Assembly: GCA_014898425.1 (NCBI GenBank)
Contig: RCSZ01000003.1
Span: forward strand, 1,426,001-1,490,000
Direction of reading: 5' to 3'
Length of the DNA: 64,000 bases
Origin: Botryotinia globosa
Lineage: Eukaryota; Ascomycota; Leotiomycetes; Helotiales; Sclerotiniaceae
Below are positions 22,971 to 34,347 of the stretch, one piece after another (position 1 is the first letter of the stretch; every line of letters begins with the position of its first letter). The translations under genes were made by a program, and so were the position numbers. The notes under the pieces were generated by a model. The model worked only from the letters and a program-made list of their open reading frames with translations, did no database searches and had not been told where the DNA came from.

Positions 22971-24732
22971 GTAACGCCGGTCATATTATAGCAGGACAAC
23001 GGAGTTTTTAGTACGTTTTTGATACCTGGATGGCTCATTCATTGTAACGTTATGGCGCATAAAGGCCCCTTGGAGTATGGATATCTGGGAATTAACCTTG
23101 GTCTGGGGGCTGTTACATAGAAACGACGTTTGTTTATAATGTATATGATGGGAAACACTGCCATAGATGCAATGAAAGCCCACTACTCTTGTTTAATTTG
23201 AGCAAATGGTAGAAGTGTGTTCATCGAGTCAAGTTGTGAGGCTCCAGATATCGAGGTATTGGCGAGGCGAATGAAATGTGCAAGCGCCGCCTGACGGACG
23301 GCGACTCGATCTCTTACCGTACCAGGTAGTTTAGCGAAAAGGATATTGATTGGTCCACGTGATGGAGAAAAGTACTGAAACATGGCTTCGCATGGAAAGT
23401 TCGGATCGAAAGTTATCTGGGTGCCGTCGACTTCTTGGGGGTCAATGTGGAGTGCATTAGGGGGGGAAAGTGGTAAGGATTTCTATACATGGTAAGAGCT
23501 GCCTGCCGCAAGTAGAATTACCCCGTACTTTTCCCCCCTGTGCTTGTACCACCCGACGATAGAGTAAGTTTAGACTTGCTCGTGCGCCAATGGGATCTTC
23601 ACCTATTGTCTTTTCTATCCATCGTATGTAGAGTATATTCGGATCTATACCTCAAAGGTTGGACGGTCTTGGACCCCTTCCTTTCGAGATAACGTGGTAC
23701 GAGTAACGTGGCCATGAAACTGGGGTGACTTCACTCACACATGGTTAGAGGACCAATATCTCTGGGTGGTGTTCTCCGTCACTGTACTGCAGCTTGCCGT
23801 ACGGAGGAGATGTAGCTACTCTGTAGATAATGTAACTGATGTAAGTACCTGCTTAGGTTGTACGAGTACAGGACTGTAGATGAACTCGTAACGAAATCTA
23901 GATCTGGAGTTTTGTTTGTGTATTAATTTTTTCAAGCGCGGATCATTCATTGGATTTGGCATTGATCCATTTGATTTGATCCATTTGATTTGATGCATTT
24001 GATCTGATTTGCTTTGCTTTGATCTGATTGATGGTTTGATGGTTGATGGTTTGATGGCTTGACTCATTGACTGATTGTCGGATTCACCTCATGTAACCGA
24101 AGTTGGGCGTTTCTAAGCGATCCAAATGATTATTGGTAGCTGTGGTCACGATTCCACTGCTCTATTCATGATGGGTAATGTAATGTGAATCAAATCTGTC
24201 CTGCACATCTCACGCAAAAAGACATGGGAAATACGTTAATATGACTTGTTATGCTGCACTCCTGCTGCCCTGCTCCTAGGTTCACACAGGATGCTCGGGA
24301 CAGGATACTCGGGACAACATACTCTCATCGAATACCATGATTCCATTACATTATCAGAACGCTCCCACCATATATCGTTGAATTCTTCAAGGGAGCATGG
24401 AATTCTGAAGACGTAATAGTTGCATCCTTGCCAAGCCTCATCATTTCCCCTTCTCCGCTGCCAAAGCTCTCCAGCTTTCATGCATTTGTTTCGTAGCATG
24501 GATGAATCATGATAGATACTGTAGCTCGACAGACATGTTATACCATTCAACCATGTGTGCCTCAGGCTGTCACTCTTTGTTGGATCGAGAGGGTACAGCA
24601 TTGAAAGAATTAATAATAGCCAACATACATAACATACATAGACATCCCTCCTTCATCTTCGCCTTGCCAACCCACGTGAGACTCTAAGTCTCCATGTCCA
24701 AGTCCAAGTCCTTCTCTTTCTCTTTCTCCTTC

Positions 24733-24828
24733 TCCATTCTCTTCTCCATTCTCTTCTCCATTCTCTTCTCCATTCTCTTCTCCATTCTCTTCTCCATTCT
24801 CTTCTCCATTCTCTTCTCCATTCTCTTC
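24733..24828. repeat. Minisatellite, 12-bp TCCATTCTCTTC, 8 perfect copies
   Basis: Eight uninterrupted copies span exactly 96 bases. Because the period is a multiple of three, the minus strand shows an open frame coding a repeated Glu-Glu-Asn-Gly, but that frame has no supporting features at its ends. Perfect copies suggest recent expansion. Confidence 0.93.
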
Positions 24829-24904
24829 TAACCTCGTGAGCCTATTCCATTGCTTTAACAACGCCACTCAAAGCACGCACCGACCCAAGCACCTAACCTT
24901 AGGT

Positions 24905-24956
24905 AGCATCTAAGAAGCATCTAAGAAGCATCTAAGAAGCATCTAAGAAGCATCTA
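24905..24956. repeat. Tandem repeat, 11-bp AGCATCTAAGA, about 4.7 copies
   Basis: Four full copies and a partial one follow each other, and further AGCATCT fragments trail off until about 24980. The unit is not a multiple of three, so coding is unlikely. Confidence 0.9.
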
Positions 24957-25171
24957 ACTTGCTAAGCATCTTAGCACTTAAGCACCTGCACACACATACC
25001 TATACTATACAACACACCACATCCACATCCACATCATACACCAATCCAAACATCATTCATCCATATCATATTATCATCCATCCCCTTTCCCCTTTCATCT
25101 ATGTAACCTATCTATAACCCATCTAGTCACACTTCCAAAATCTTTCAACGTGTGTCATAAAGAACCCCGCA

Positions 25172-25172
<1 letters not shown>

Positions 25173-25218
<46 letters not shown>
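25173..25218. repeat. (ATT)n microsatellite, about 15 copies
   Basis: A pure ATT trinucleotide run of about 46 bases, likely polymorphic between strains. Confidence 0.93.
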
Positions 25219-25219
<1 letters not shown>

Positions 25220-25591
25220 AATTGTGCTTGGGAGGAATTCTCTTACGAAATAGACAGACAATCCGTGACTAAGAGATTTTCTTCCTCTCACTTTTTTCTT
25301 CTTCCTTTGATCAACCTCTGTACAGTGCGAGTGCAACCACAACCACATTTTTTCATGATTAATATTTATTAAGAAAAGAAACACAAAAGAAACACAAAAG
25401 AAATACAAACGAAATACCTAGGAAGAAAAAAAAAAAAAAGAATCATAGGACTTGCTGGCTTGTCTATTATTCACCATCTATTTGTCTCCCTCATTGATTT
25501 AATCCCAACCACCTGGATTCAAAATCACATATTCTTGTAAAAGATTCCCCTCACCTCGAGGTCGCGTGCAGCATAATAAATCCCATCCAAT

Positions 25592-27816
25592 ATGGCCGTG
25601 GCAAATTCAAACGTACCACTGCCAACCAGGCCGATGAAATCAGCTCCTAGTTTAATATCTCGCAAGCATTCAATAACACCTCCAACGTCTGATCGTGGAG
25701 ACAGGACCAGCTTTTCAAGTGTAAAAGAAAATACTTCGGGAGTTCCTCAATCTTTCACAGATTCCAAGGTTAGCTCTTACCTGAAATACGAAGTCGACAG
25801 CAACGAGAACGACCACGAGAGCGAAATCGCCATTGACGATACGAGCAGCGGCGGCTCTAGAACCCCCCCAGAAGCGGTTGAGCCCGAAATGCAAACGTTG
25901 TGGTCTACAAACCCTCACAGCACTCTCCATGGACTCGTTTGCCCGTGCGATGGCTTCCGAGGCTGGAAGCAAATTGCAGTACGTGGTAAGATTGCAAGTA
26001 AGAGCTACGGTGATTTACGGAACATGAAAATGGGTTGGGGATGGGACAGTGACTATGAGCCAAAGGCTAATCTTGAGCCGGAATTGAAGCCAGAGGCACC
26101 GTTGGCTGTGGAAGAAGTCGGAGTCGCTATTTCTGGAAAGTCTCCAATAGAGATGCTGCCCGCGGAACTACTTGGTAAGCTACTTCCCTTTGTGATCATT
26201 CCCACCAACCGGATCACTGGATATCTATTTACAATCCGAATGCGCCTGCTCGCCCAAATCGACTCCAAGGAATCGGCCCTCAGGGTACGGGTGATGATGT
26301 AGTCACATGACTCTAGTTCCTCGGGGACATCTGGGGACAGCTTTATCTACAACTCCATCATAATCCTGTGGATTGTCAGGAGCTTGAGGTTCAACGTATG
26401 CCTATGATGACTTTGGGTATAGTGCTAACGTCAACAGGCGCTATCATCGATCAGCTTGTTACCGATATTCCTCCAGGCGGAATCACACCACGCAATGTTG
26501 ACTTGATGTCTCTCCTCCTTACATCGCACGCGATGCATTCGGCGACTCTAGCTTCTCTCTATACGAAGATTACCATCCCACACTCTCGAGTGTTCCGCAA
26601 ATTTCTGGCTCATATCAGAGAATACCCGGCTCTCGGCACGATTGTTCGACGATTGGACTTCTCCCACTTCAACCCAACAGGCATTGGTCTCACTGCTCGA
26701 CAGCGTGCCGAGACATTGAACTTGATTCCTGCAACACTTCTCGAATGTCTGTCCCTAACTCCAAATTTACGGGAATTTTTGAGCCAAGAGCATATCGATG
26801 ACGACATGGATGCAAAGGTCATTCAAAAACTCCTGTGCGAGTTACCAAACATTCAAGCAGTGGATTTCTGCGCTTGCTCATCGGCTTCTTTCCGTGACTC
26901 CTTTACGACGGTCATCGACACTTGTGAGATTCCTGGAGTTCTGCCCATCACCAGATTGAGTTTCCACGAATGCACAAATTTGCCATCCTCAGTCTTCGAG
27001 ACACTCATCCCACGACTTCCGCAACTGACCCACCTTGATGTCGCGCATACTCGCATTACAGACGACATCCTCTTCTCCATTCCGAAGACAGCGAAGCTTA
27101 CGCATTTGAATATTAGCAAGTGTTCTTACCTCTCAGGAGACAAGGTAGTCGAATTCCTCAGCACACACCCAGCTGTTCAATCGCTAGTCTACCTTAACCT
27201 AGGCTCGGATATCAAATCCCACGAAATGTTCAAACGTTCAGAGGTTACAGCTTTACTTCCAATCCTCCCCAAGACTCTTCGATCTCTGAGTCTCAAGGGT
27301 AGCGAGATGCATGAATCGCACATTCCACTCTTTCTGCCACTTACAAAGCATCTCGAGGAGCTCGGTTTGGGTCATGGCTTGGTATTGTCTGATATTCGTC
27401 GACTCTTCGTACCAGACCAAGATGCCAGTATTGAAGAGCAAATTTCCTGGGTTCCACACACGCTACATTACATTGATGTTTCAGATCTTTCAAAGTCTCA
27501 ACTCGATTTAGGCACTTTGTTCGGTTCCAGCTGTCCCATACTCAGAAATGATACTCTGCCACTTGAAGTCCTCGAGATTGGTCTAGAATGTTTCAAAGTC
27601 ATGTGTACCAGTTCTCTGGTGAAGCGCGCAGGTTGGTGCTTGAAAGAGGCAGGTCGAAGATACTGGCTGGTTCGAGACGATACGACTGGGGATGGCGAAA
27701 AGGATTGTGGAGGAAGACAGTGGAAGTGGGGAGCTAATTATTGGGGAATGAGAAAAGTGCCAGTTGCCAGAGCAGAAGTGGGTGGCATGTATGGACATTA
27801 TATGTTCAAGAGATAG
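25592..27816 (+). CDS. F-box / leucine-rich-repeat-like protein, 653 aa
   Basis: Model: exons 25592-26174 and 26438-27816 with a 263-nt intron (GTAAGC...CAACAG), phase 1. The splice rebuilds an F-box-like segment, PIEMLPAELLGAIIDQL followed by a second helix with LMSLLLTSHAMHSATLASLY (about residues 187-230); Leu-Pro-x-Glu-Leu is the hallmark of the motif. The C-terminal 400 residues contain irregular leucine-rich repeats (for example LTHLDVAHTRITDDILFSI and LTHLNISKCSYLSGDKV). The N-terminal 180 residues are Ser/Pro-rich and acidic, with a Cys-containing patch HGLVCPCDGFRGWKQI. Such proteins usually serve as substrate receptors of SCF ubiquitin ligases via Skp1 binding; the target is unknown. 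The long intron contains open sequence, and an unspliced form would end at a stop near 26300. Confidence 0.82.
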
Positions 27817-29244
27817 AAGTCGTCAAGGAAGAATGGTTTCTTATCGGATCTTATCTTATTGGTCTCATGGTTTCATGCGATTTCTTTGGGCGGCTCAGGA
27901 TACCATGCTTTTTTGGAGGGAGCTTCTTGGGGCGACGTCTTTTGGGAGTCATTTTAGGGGAGTTTTTGTTTGGGTGACGGGCTGGCGGTTGAGTGATAGT
28001 TGGGGGTTTATTCTACTCTACTCTTTACTTTGGGTTGGCTTCGGATGGTTCGCTTTTCGGAATACGCGCGTTTTAGGAGTATTACGGAACAGGAGGGCTT
28101 GGATATACCTATAACGTACGACAGCAGAAAAGGGCCAAAAGTAGCATAGCGTGGGATAGCATAGCGTTATTTTCGGGAGCAAAAAAATCATAAATATAAT
28201 TACAGTGATATCGCGGGGCTGTCTTGCGGGGATGAGAGTTTTTAAGTTGATTAGATTGGATCTTGTATTTTTGTGTGATGATGTGTGACTTGGCCCCGTT
28301 CTGGAGTCTAGTAGACGTGCAAGCATGTCTTGTAAGGAGCTCGTCCGACCCTTTACGACAACTTTGCATGCCAAGTAGATACTAGCTATGATGGAAATGG
28401 TGAAAATGCCTAAAATCAAGACAGATGGAAATTGATGGTCTTGAAATGTCAGACTAGACACAAGCAGGTAGTACCAACAAGGGGGATTAATACCAACAAT
28501 TCGGTTGAAAATATTTTCATTTGGCCAGCCAGGCCTTTGGCCCTCCCTCGACGAGTGACCGAATGCAGAGAGAGTACTTACTTGTACAAGAAGACTTGGA
28601 TAATGCATCCTGTCTTATCTTGCTTCGGATCTGATGAAGATGTGAATATGAATTGGAAGGAAAGGAATGGTCGGATGGTCAGATGCTCCGATGTAAATTA
28701 TTCCATCCTTCGCGATTCCTTCCCCCTTTTTAAGGATGAGGAGAGAGATCTCGGCATATCGATTGGGTGATACGGTAATACGACCTCCATACTATGGCGT
28801 AGACACTTGTCTGTATTACGGAAATCTTTGTGATAATCTCCCATCTGAGTCTGAATCCACTTGTCGGAAAATGGCATGGACGTCAAAGTCAAGTCAATTC
28901 CCATTGCTAGAACTGGTTTACCATCGAGACCCCGAAATCGCGTATCTACCTAGTAGGTAAGCCACAGACTATTGGGTTGGTAGCTGGAGACCGCGTTTGG
29001 GAACCGCTTCGCCACGATCTGGAATTGCCTATTTTTGTACTTGGGACGATGCTAGGTAGGTACCTCATATGATCAATCGGTCCCGCATACCTGTCAATGG
29101 TTGCTATAAGATCAGGTCGGGTTACTTGGTACAGCATGGCATGGCCTGATCATTGTAGATGTGAGGGATGAGATGTGAGGGATGAGATCTGATTTCTGTA
29201 CACCATAATCGAGGGGGTAAGGTTACCCAGGAGCAACAAATTTG
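27817..29244. other. Intergenic, no firmly supported gene
   Basis: About 1.4 kb. A 196-codon frame on the minus strand (28018-28608) has two hydrophobic stretches, but lacks a splice pattern or recognisable family and is treated as doubtful. Palindromic CTACCTAGTAGGTAAG and CTAGGTAGGTACCTC sequences occur near 28950 and 29053. A duplicated GTGAGGGATGAGAT unit lies near 29161-29188. Confidence 0.5.
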
Positions 29245-29472
29245 TCACGATTCTTCAACATTCTGCTTCTGCATATGATCGAGAACTTTTGCATTATCAA
29301 TTTCTGATCGCAAGTAAGGATCGATCTTCATCTCCAATTGAGAAACAAGGGTCCTTCGCAAGGAAGAAGGATTGTCTAAATAACATTAAGCTTTACAGAG
29401 GATAATCGTGTCCGGATACTTACTTGGCTGATCACTGAACGCATTAGGACAGTGACAGGGTGGATAAGACAT
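29245..29472 (-). CDS. Small spliced hypothetical protein, 59 aa
   Basis: Model: exon 1 29472-29424, exon 2 29375-29245, joined across a 48-nt intron with a strong GTAAGT donor, CTTAAT branch-type site and TTTAG acceptor. The product starts MSYPPCHCPNAFSDQ and continues into a helical, charged region (LVSQLEMKIDPYLRSEIDNA) before ending NVEES. The codon at the junction joins in phase 1. There is no signal peptide or membrane segment; the CHC pair near the N-terminus might bind metal, which is speculation. It is transcribed divergently from the Uds1 gene 420 bp away. Support rests on splice consensus and a plausible amphipathic protein, so confidence is moderate. Confidence 0.45.
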
Positions 29473-29892
29473 TTTGAGTTTAGTCAGGAACCGAAAAGGG
29501 GACGTTGGATTCTTGCTTCCTACCCTATCTTGACACTTTCCTTTGCTCTCCCGTTGTTGTTATTGAGGTATGCAACGAGCTACGATTTTTGTTTTTGAAG
29601 AGACGTTTGGTTTTTGATTTTTTTTTCCTTTCCCTTTATACCCTTTTGATTATTGGTTTTGGAGGAGAGATCACTCCTTTTGGGTTGTCGCATTTCGCAA
29701 AGTTTGGTTGTGGAGAAGAGAGAGCAATTGGGAACTCGAGAGGTGATAATGCGATAAAGAAGATTGGACGATACAGCTCGATATACCTTTTCAGAGGGCT
29801 TCTCAGACGAACTTCGCGACCACGAAGATTTTGGGGAGATATTGGCAAGGGAGATTTAATTGTTAGAGGGTCCGAAGATAAGAGAGGGGAGG
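29473..29892. promoter_or_regulatory. Divergent promoter, small gene / Uds1-type gene
   Basis: This 420-bp segment separates the small minus-strand gene from the Uds1-like gene. It has T-rich runs near 29605-29640. An open frame extends through it on the plus strand without an ATG in the reading frame of the Uds1 gene. Confidence 0.45.
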
Positions 29893-32800
29893 ATGCCTAG
29901 TAGAGGGGAGCGAGAACCGCGGAAGCATAGGAGTAGGACGAGTCAGGATTTGGGTTATGGAGGGTATGATGGACAACAGGGAAATGATTATGGGCAGGAG
30001 AGAGCGAGGGATAAGGATAGGAAGGAGAATAGAAGATCGAGGGGCTATGATGATGGGCTCGTGAAGGAGAAGAGCGCTGCGGCTGGAAGGAGATATGATG
30101 TCCAGGCTCCTGATGCTTCGATTGCTTTGGAAGGTTACAGAGCGGATATTTTGAATGGCTTTGAGGAGCCACAAGCGCGGTACAATACAGTGAGTTGCAT
30201 ATTGTTGTTGTGCGAATGACTTTCGAGGGGGAATCAGAGACTAATATCTTTTCATGGCATAGGTAAATACGGCGCATCCGCAAAGTTCTATGTTACTCAA
30301 TATCAACGATCCTATACAAGTACATTTGTTAGTGGAGACAGCGCTATGGGATGCGAGGGAGTATGAAATTCTGTCCCCAGAAGAAGTCGACGACCTGAAG
30401 AAACAATGCCAGTCCCTGAACCAACGAATCCAAACCGCGCGACAAAATTTGGTGGTCCACTCGAAATATCGCGACGCGGCCCGTTCTATGACAAAATTGT
30501 ATCCGGATAAGAAGAAGAGTGTGGATTTGAATGATGCCAACAAACAAAAACGTGGTATATTTGGAAATAGGAATAGAAGCAATAGCGATCAGGTTCGGGA
30601 GGCTGATATAGAGCGTGCGGCCAGCGAAAAGAAATGTGAAGACTTGGCAGCCGAGTTATGGTCTCTTGAAAAGAGGTTGATTGAGCCGGAGCATCGATTA
30701 CTGAAGCACACGGCGGGTATCCTTCAGATGACGCATAAAGGCCCCAAGAGAGATGCAGGGGAAGATGTTTCTCGTCAAGGTGGCATACCCCCTGGAAGTC
30801 CGGAAAGTATGTACACATATCATAATGCTAGGAACAGTCTTGAAGTGATCGAGGACGAATTTGATGAAAGGAGCTTGTACCGACAATTGGATCCTTTGGA
30901 TATTTCTTTCGGTGCTTTTGGCATGAATCAGACATTGGAAACGCCGTCTACAGAAAGGTCGAAAGAGCATATGCAACTCATTACAACCACTGAACAGAAG
31001 TTGGAGGACCTTAATTCTGCTTTGAGAGAAGTAATTACCAAGGCTAATCCTGACCATGATGCAAGCCATAATCCAGTACCACTTGCAAGAACCAACGCTC
31101 AAGGAAAACCAACCCAGCCTGGAGAAACTTTACAAAGTCACCTTGATTACTTGGAGAAGGGTATCGCTACCCTTGATCTAGAGTATACTGCTTCCAAACG
31201 ACAAGCGGATGAATTAAATGCTTCTATGGAAGACACTTTGGAAGAGCTGAATCGCCAGGTTAGGGGTCTTCTTTCTCCTACGCACCCAGAGTTACAGGAG
31301 CCGCCAGCAATTACCGGACAACAAACTGGCTTGAGGGAGCAATTGTATTATTTCCAGGACATTATTGCTTCAGTAGAAGAGGAGCTCACGAAAGCTGCTG
31401 AAATAGTTGCCAATCCTCCGGTCAACAAGAGTAAATCTGGAGATAGTGATCAAATGGAAGCCGTGCTCATGGGTCTGTGGGATATCATACAATCTGGAGA
31501 GGAAGAGATTCGAAAACAGAAGCAGGAGCGGAGACAAATTCGTGCAGCAAATGGCCGTGTTCCTCAGGATGATTCTGATACTGGTTCTGAGATGGGTGAT
31601 CCAAATGAGCCATTTACACTTCAATCATTCTCTGCCAAGGTGCAGTGGCTGTATTCTTCGGCCACTAAATTAAAGGAGCATAAGAAGGTTCTTCAGAGAC
31701 AAATCAAACAACAGCGAGAACTGAATAACAAGTCCGATGCTCAGAAGGATGCCGAGCTTGTGAGCAAGCAAGAAGAGCTCGAAAAAACTGCAGGTCTTCT
31801 CGAGAAGACAGAACGTAATGCTGCTGATCTTCAAGAACAACTCAGTAACGTCATGACTGAATTGATGAAAGCTAGGCAAGCAGATAAGATGGATACCGAA
31901 GCGCAGGCCAAGGATTCCGCTGCCCATCGAGAATTACAAGAACAGCTTGCCGAATCCCGTCGTCTACACGAGGATGAGCTTACCAATTCTCATCGTGAAG
32001 CTTCGGAGCGAATTGCTAGTCTTACTGATGCGCATCGTGATTCACAAGAACAACTTGCCATCGTGGCTCGTGATTCGCAGGAACGAATTGCTGGCCTGGC
32101 AACTACTAATCGAAATCTTGAGGATCAGCTCACTGCTGCCAACAAAAAGATTGATGAATTGGAAAGTGAACTCCAGGAACTTAAGGATGATAACGGTATT
32201 AATAGTGCCGATGTGACAAGCAAGTTAAGTGGGCATGAAGCTAGAATTGCGGAATTGTCAACTGCTGTAGCTGCAGCTGCCACGACTAGAGTTGCTCATG
32301 AGAATTCTCTTAGGGAGAAGGATAGATTACTGGCAGAGAAAGAGAAGGAGGTGGAAGATATCAGTATGAAGGTTGCAGAATTGCAAACGGAAGTTGTTAT
32401 TGCGAGAGCAGAGCTCGATGGTGCATACGGCTCACGAGCTCAGCGTGCGGCAGAAGTTGCTTCGAATCCAGTCATTCAGAAGGAAATCGATGCCATGACA
32501 AGCAAGAATAAGGCGTTGCAAGAACAAATGGATGCACTTCATAATAAAAATTTCATGCTTCAAGGCGAGATTGCGGAACTCCAAGCAGCTAGATCTCCGG
32601 GCCCAACGGCGAATAGCGCGGAGGCGGAAGCGAAGCTTAAAGAACTCAAAAAGGAGCTTGAAGAGACGATAGAAGAGTATGAAATTATGACCAAAGCGTC
32701 GATTGAATGGGAAAAGGAGAGAGAGAAGTTAGAAGCGGATATTGATAAATTGAGGGATGAGAGGGAGAATCTTGAGAGTCAGTTGAGTGATGAGAAGGTT

Positions 32801-33099
32801 GGGAATCTGGGAATGAGGGGTCCTGGTGATGGGAGCGTGACACCGACTATGAATAGCACGAGCACGACGGTGCTGAGGAATGAGTTCAAGAAGATGATGA
32901 GGGATTCGAGGGCGGAGGGGCTGAGGGCTTTGAGGGTGAGTTTTTGGCTTTTGCATTATCTATTGTGATTACTGGGATCGTGCTAATGAATTCATGATAG
33001 GCTGAACAAACGGAAAGAAAAAGAATTGAGGAAGAATTGAGAGCAATCAAAAAGGCGCAGGGTCCGGGTAGATCGCGCTTGAGTCAAAGTGTGACTTGA
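29893..33099 (+). CDS. Uds1-domain ('up-regulated during septation') long coiled-coil protein, 1022 aa
   Basis: Model: exons 29893-30189, 30263-32935 and 33001-33099, all phase 0. The ATG at 29893 (MPSRGERE) is used; upstream in-frame codons offer no ATG. The N-terminal 100 residues are Arg/Asp/Gly-rich and disordered. Residues about 105-245 match the Uds1 domain (DPIQVHLLVETALWDAREYEILSPEEVDDLK, then KRLIEPEHRLLKH). From about 310 to 1000 the protein is coiled coil with heptad-like runs, including an internal repeat zone near 31940-32110 (SHREASERIASL / AHRDSQEQLA / ARDSQERIAGL). The family is named from an S. pombe protein induced at septation and is expected at cortical or septal sites; exact role is not established by sequence. 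Confidence 0.87.
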
Positions 33100-34347
33100 T
33101 TATCGCTAGAGGTTTTGGGATTTGACGATTATACCTTGGGCTCTTGAATTATTGGAGATTGGGCGAGGAAAAGCATCATGAATTCAGCACGTTAGAGCAG
33201 AGTGTAGACAGCGGAAATGGGTGGATGAGTTGGCTTAGGTGTACGGATTCTGAAATTAATATGGATGATGACATTTTTGGAGGAGATTTCCAAGGGCATG
33301 CATTGTATTGTTAAAAGCGGATGCGCAGGTGGATGGGAAAAGGAAGAGGATGAGGATGAGGATGAGTGGGTGGGCATGTGTGTATTAGCATTTTTTTATA
33401 TTGTTAGCTCTAGATGATTACAATTACTATTATGCTGTGAGTGGAATGATACTCATTGTATTGTTTGATTGTATTGGTTGGAACAGTGAGTAGTGAGGAT
33501 TAGATAGTAGGTAGGTAGTAGGCGGTAGCATTAGATGAATGGCTCCTCTTTTCTCTTCTCTTAGAGATTTCAGTACTCGAAATTCTTTTCTTATTATTGT
33601 TTTAGTGCTATGTATAATATTCATATATATCTAGGTAGTTATCTATAGAGTAGATGATATTTTTTTCATATTGAGTACTGGATTGGGTGCTGGATTGGAT
33701 GGGTGGTGATGTATGGGGTAGGTATATGGGGTAGGTAGGTGTATGAGTGGGTGAATGATTATGGTGGTGGTGGTGGTGGGATTCTCCGATAATTTAAATT
33801 TTGTTCTGTATAATCTATGAGATGTGAGATGTGAGATGCGAGATTATATGATTCCTCTTTATTCTGGGAATGGGTTGGATGAATGGATGGATGGATGAAT
33901 GGATGGATGGATAGATATATATTGTGTGGGTTTGAAAGGGATATACTTATATATCTATTATCTGTGCAATTTTTTTGGGGGGGGGCGAGAGGGGGGAATC
34001 TTTTGAGATTATCCAATTACTTACCTATTTTATGGAGTGAATGCATATTTCGCAGTATGTACCAGTAGAGCGATTGGAATATTATTATATCTAGCTTCTA
34101 TCTTATCTAGCAAATGATTTATCGTGGTCTCTCTCCCCATGGTTGGATACTTGGTGGATAGGATATAGGATGAGATGAGATGAGATGAGATGAGTATCTA
34201 GTAAGTAGGGTAGGCAGGTAGGTAGGTAATTGATTCACGGCTCGTAAAATGCTCTCCCTCTCCCTCTTTTCTTCACATGCATATGCATATGTTATATTCC
34301 ATCTACCTAGGTAGATACCATACCATATCATACCATACAATAGCTAC
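33100..34347. repeat. Convergent spacer packed with simple repeats
   Basis: This 1.25-kb stretch between two convergent genes has no credible CDS but many microsatellites: GAGGAT repeats near 33347-33366, (TGG)n at 33762-33780, GGAT/GAAT tetranucleotides at 33877-33914, a T7-G9 junction near 33972, (ATGAG)5 at 34170-34194, and GTAGG runs near 33505 and 34205. A CTACCTAGGTAG palindrome lies near 34302. The open frames here are artefacts of the repeats. Confidence 0.75.

Larger units (their letters stand above)
22971..25591. other. Repeat-rich 2.6-kb spacer upstream of the F-box gene
   Basis: No supported gene. It contains TTGATC/TTTGAT-type low complexity near 23950-24060, a perfect 12-bp minisatellite at 24733-24828, an 11-bp repeat at 24905-24956, an (ATT)n microsatellite at 25173-25218 and a poly-A run near 25426. 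A 121-codon frame at 24236-24601 (minus) has no domain-like content. The final 500 bp are CT/AC-rich and probably contain the promoter and 5' UTR of the next gene. Confidence 0.6.

Noticed and set aside
24610..24867. Open frame of 85 codons with Glu-Glu-Asn-Gly repeats on the minus strand
   Set aside because: It exists only because a 12-bp repeat cannot create stops; flanks show no coding signal.
28018..28608. 196-codon minus-strand frame with two hydrophobic stretches
   Set aside because: AT-rich composition explains the hydrophobicity; no family, no consistent splice model, and a GTAAGT near its start has no in-phase acceptor.
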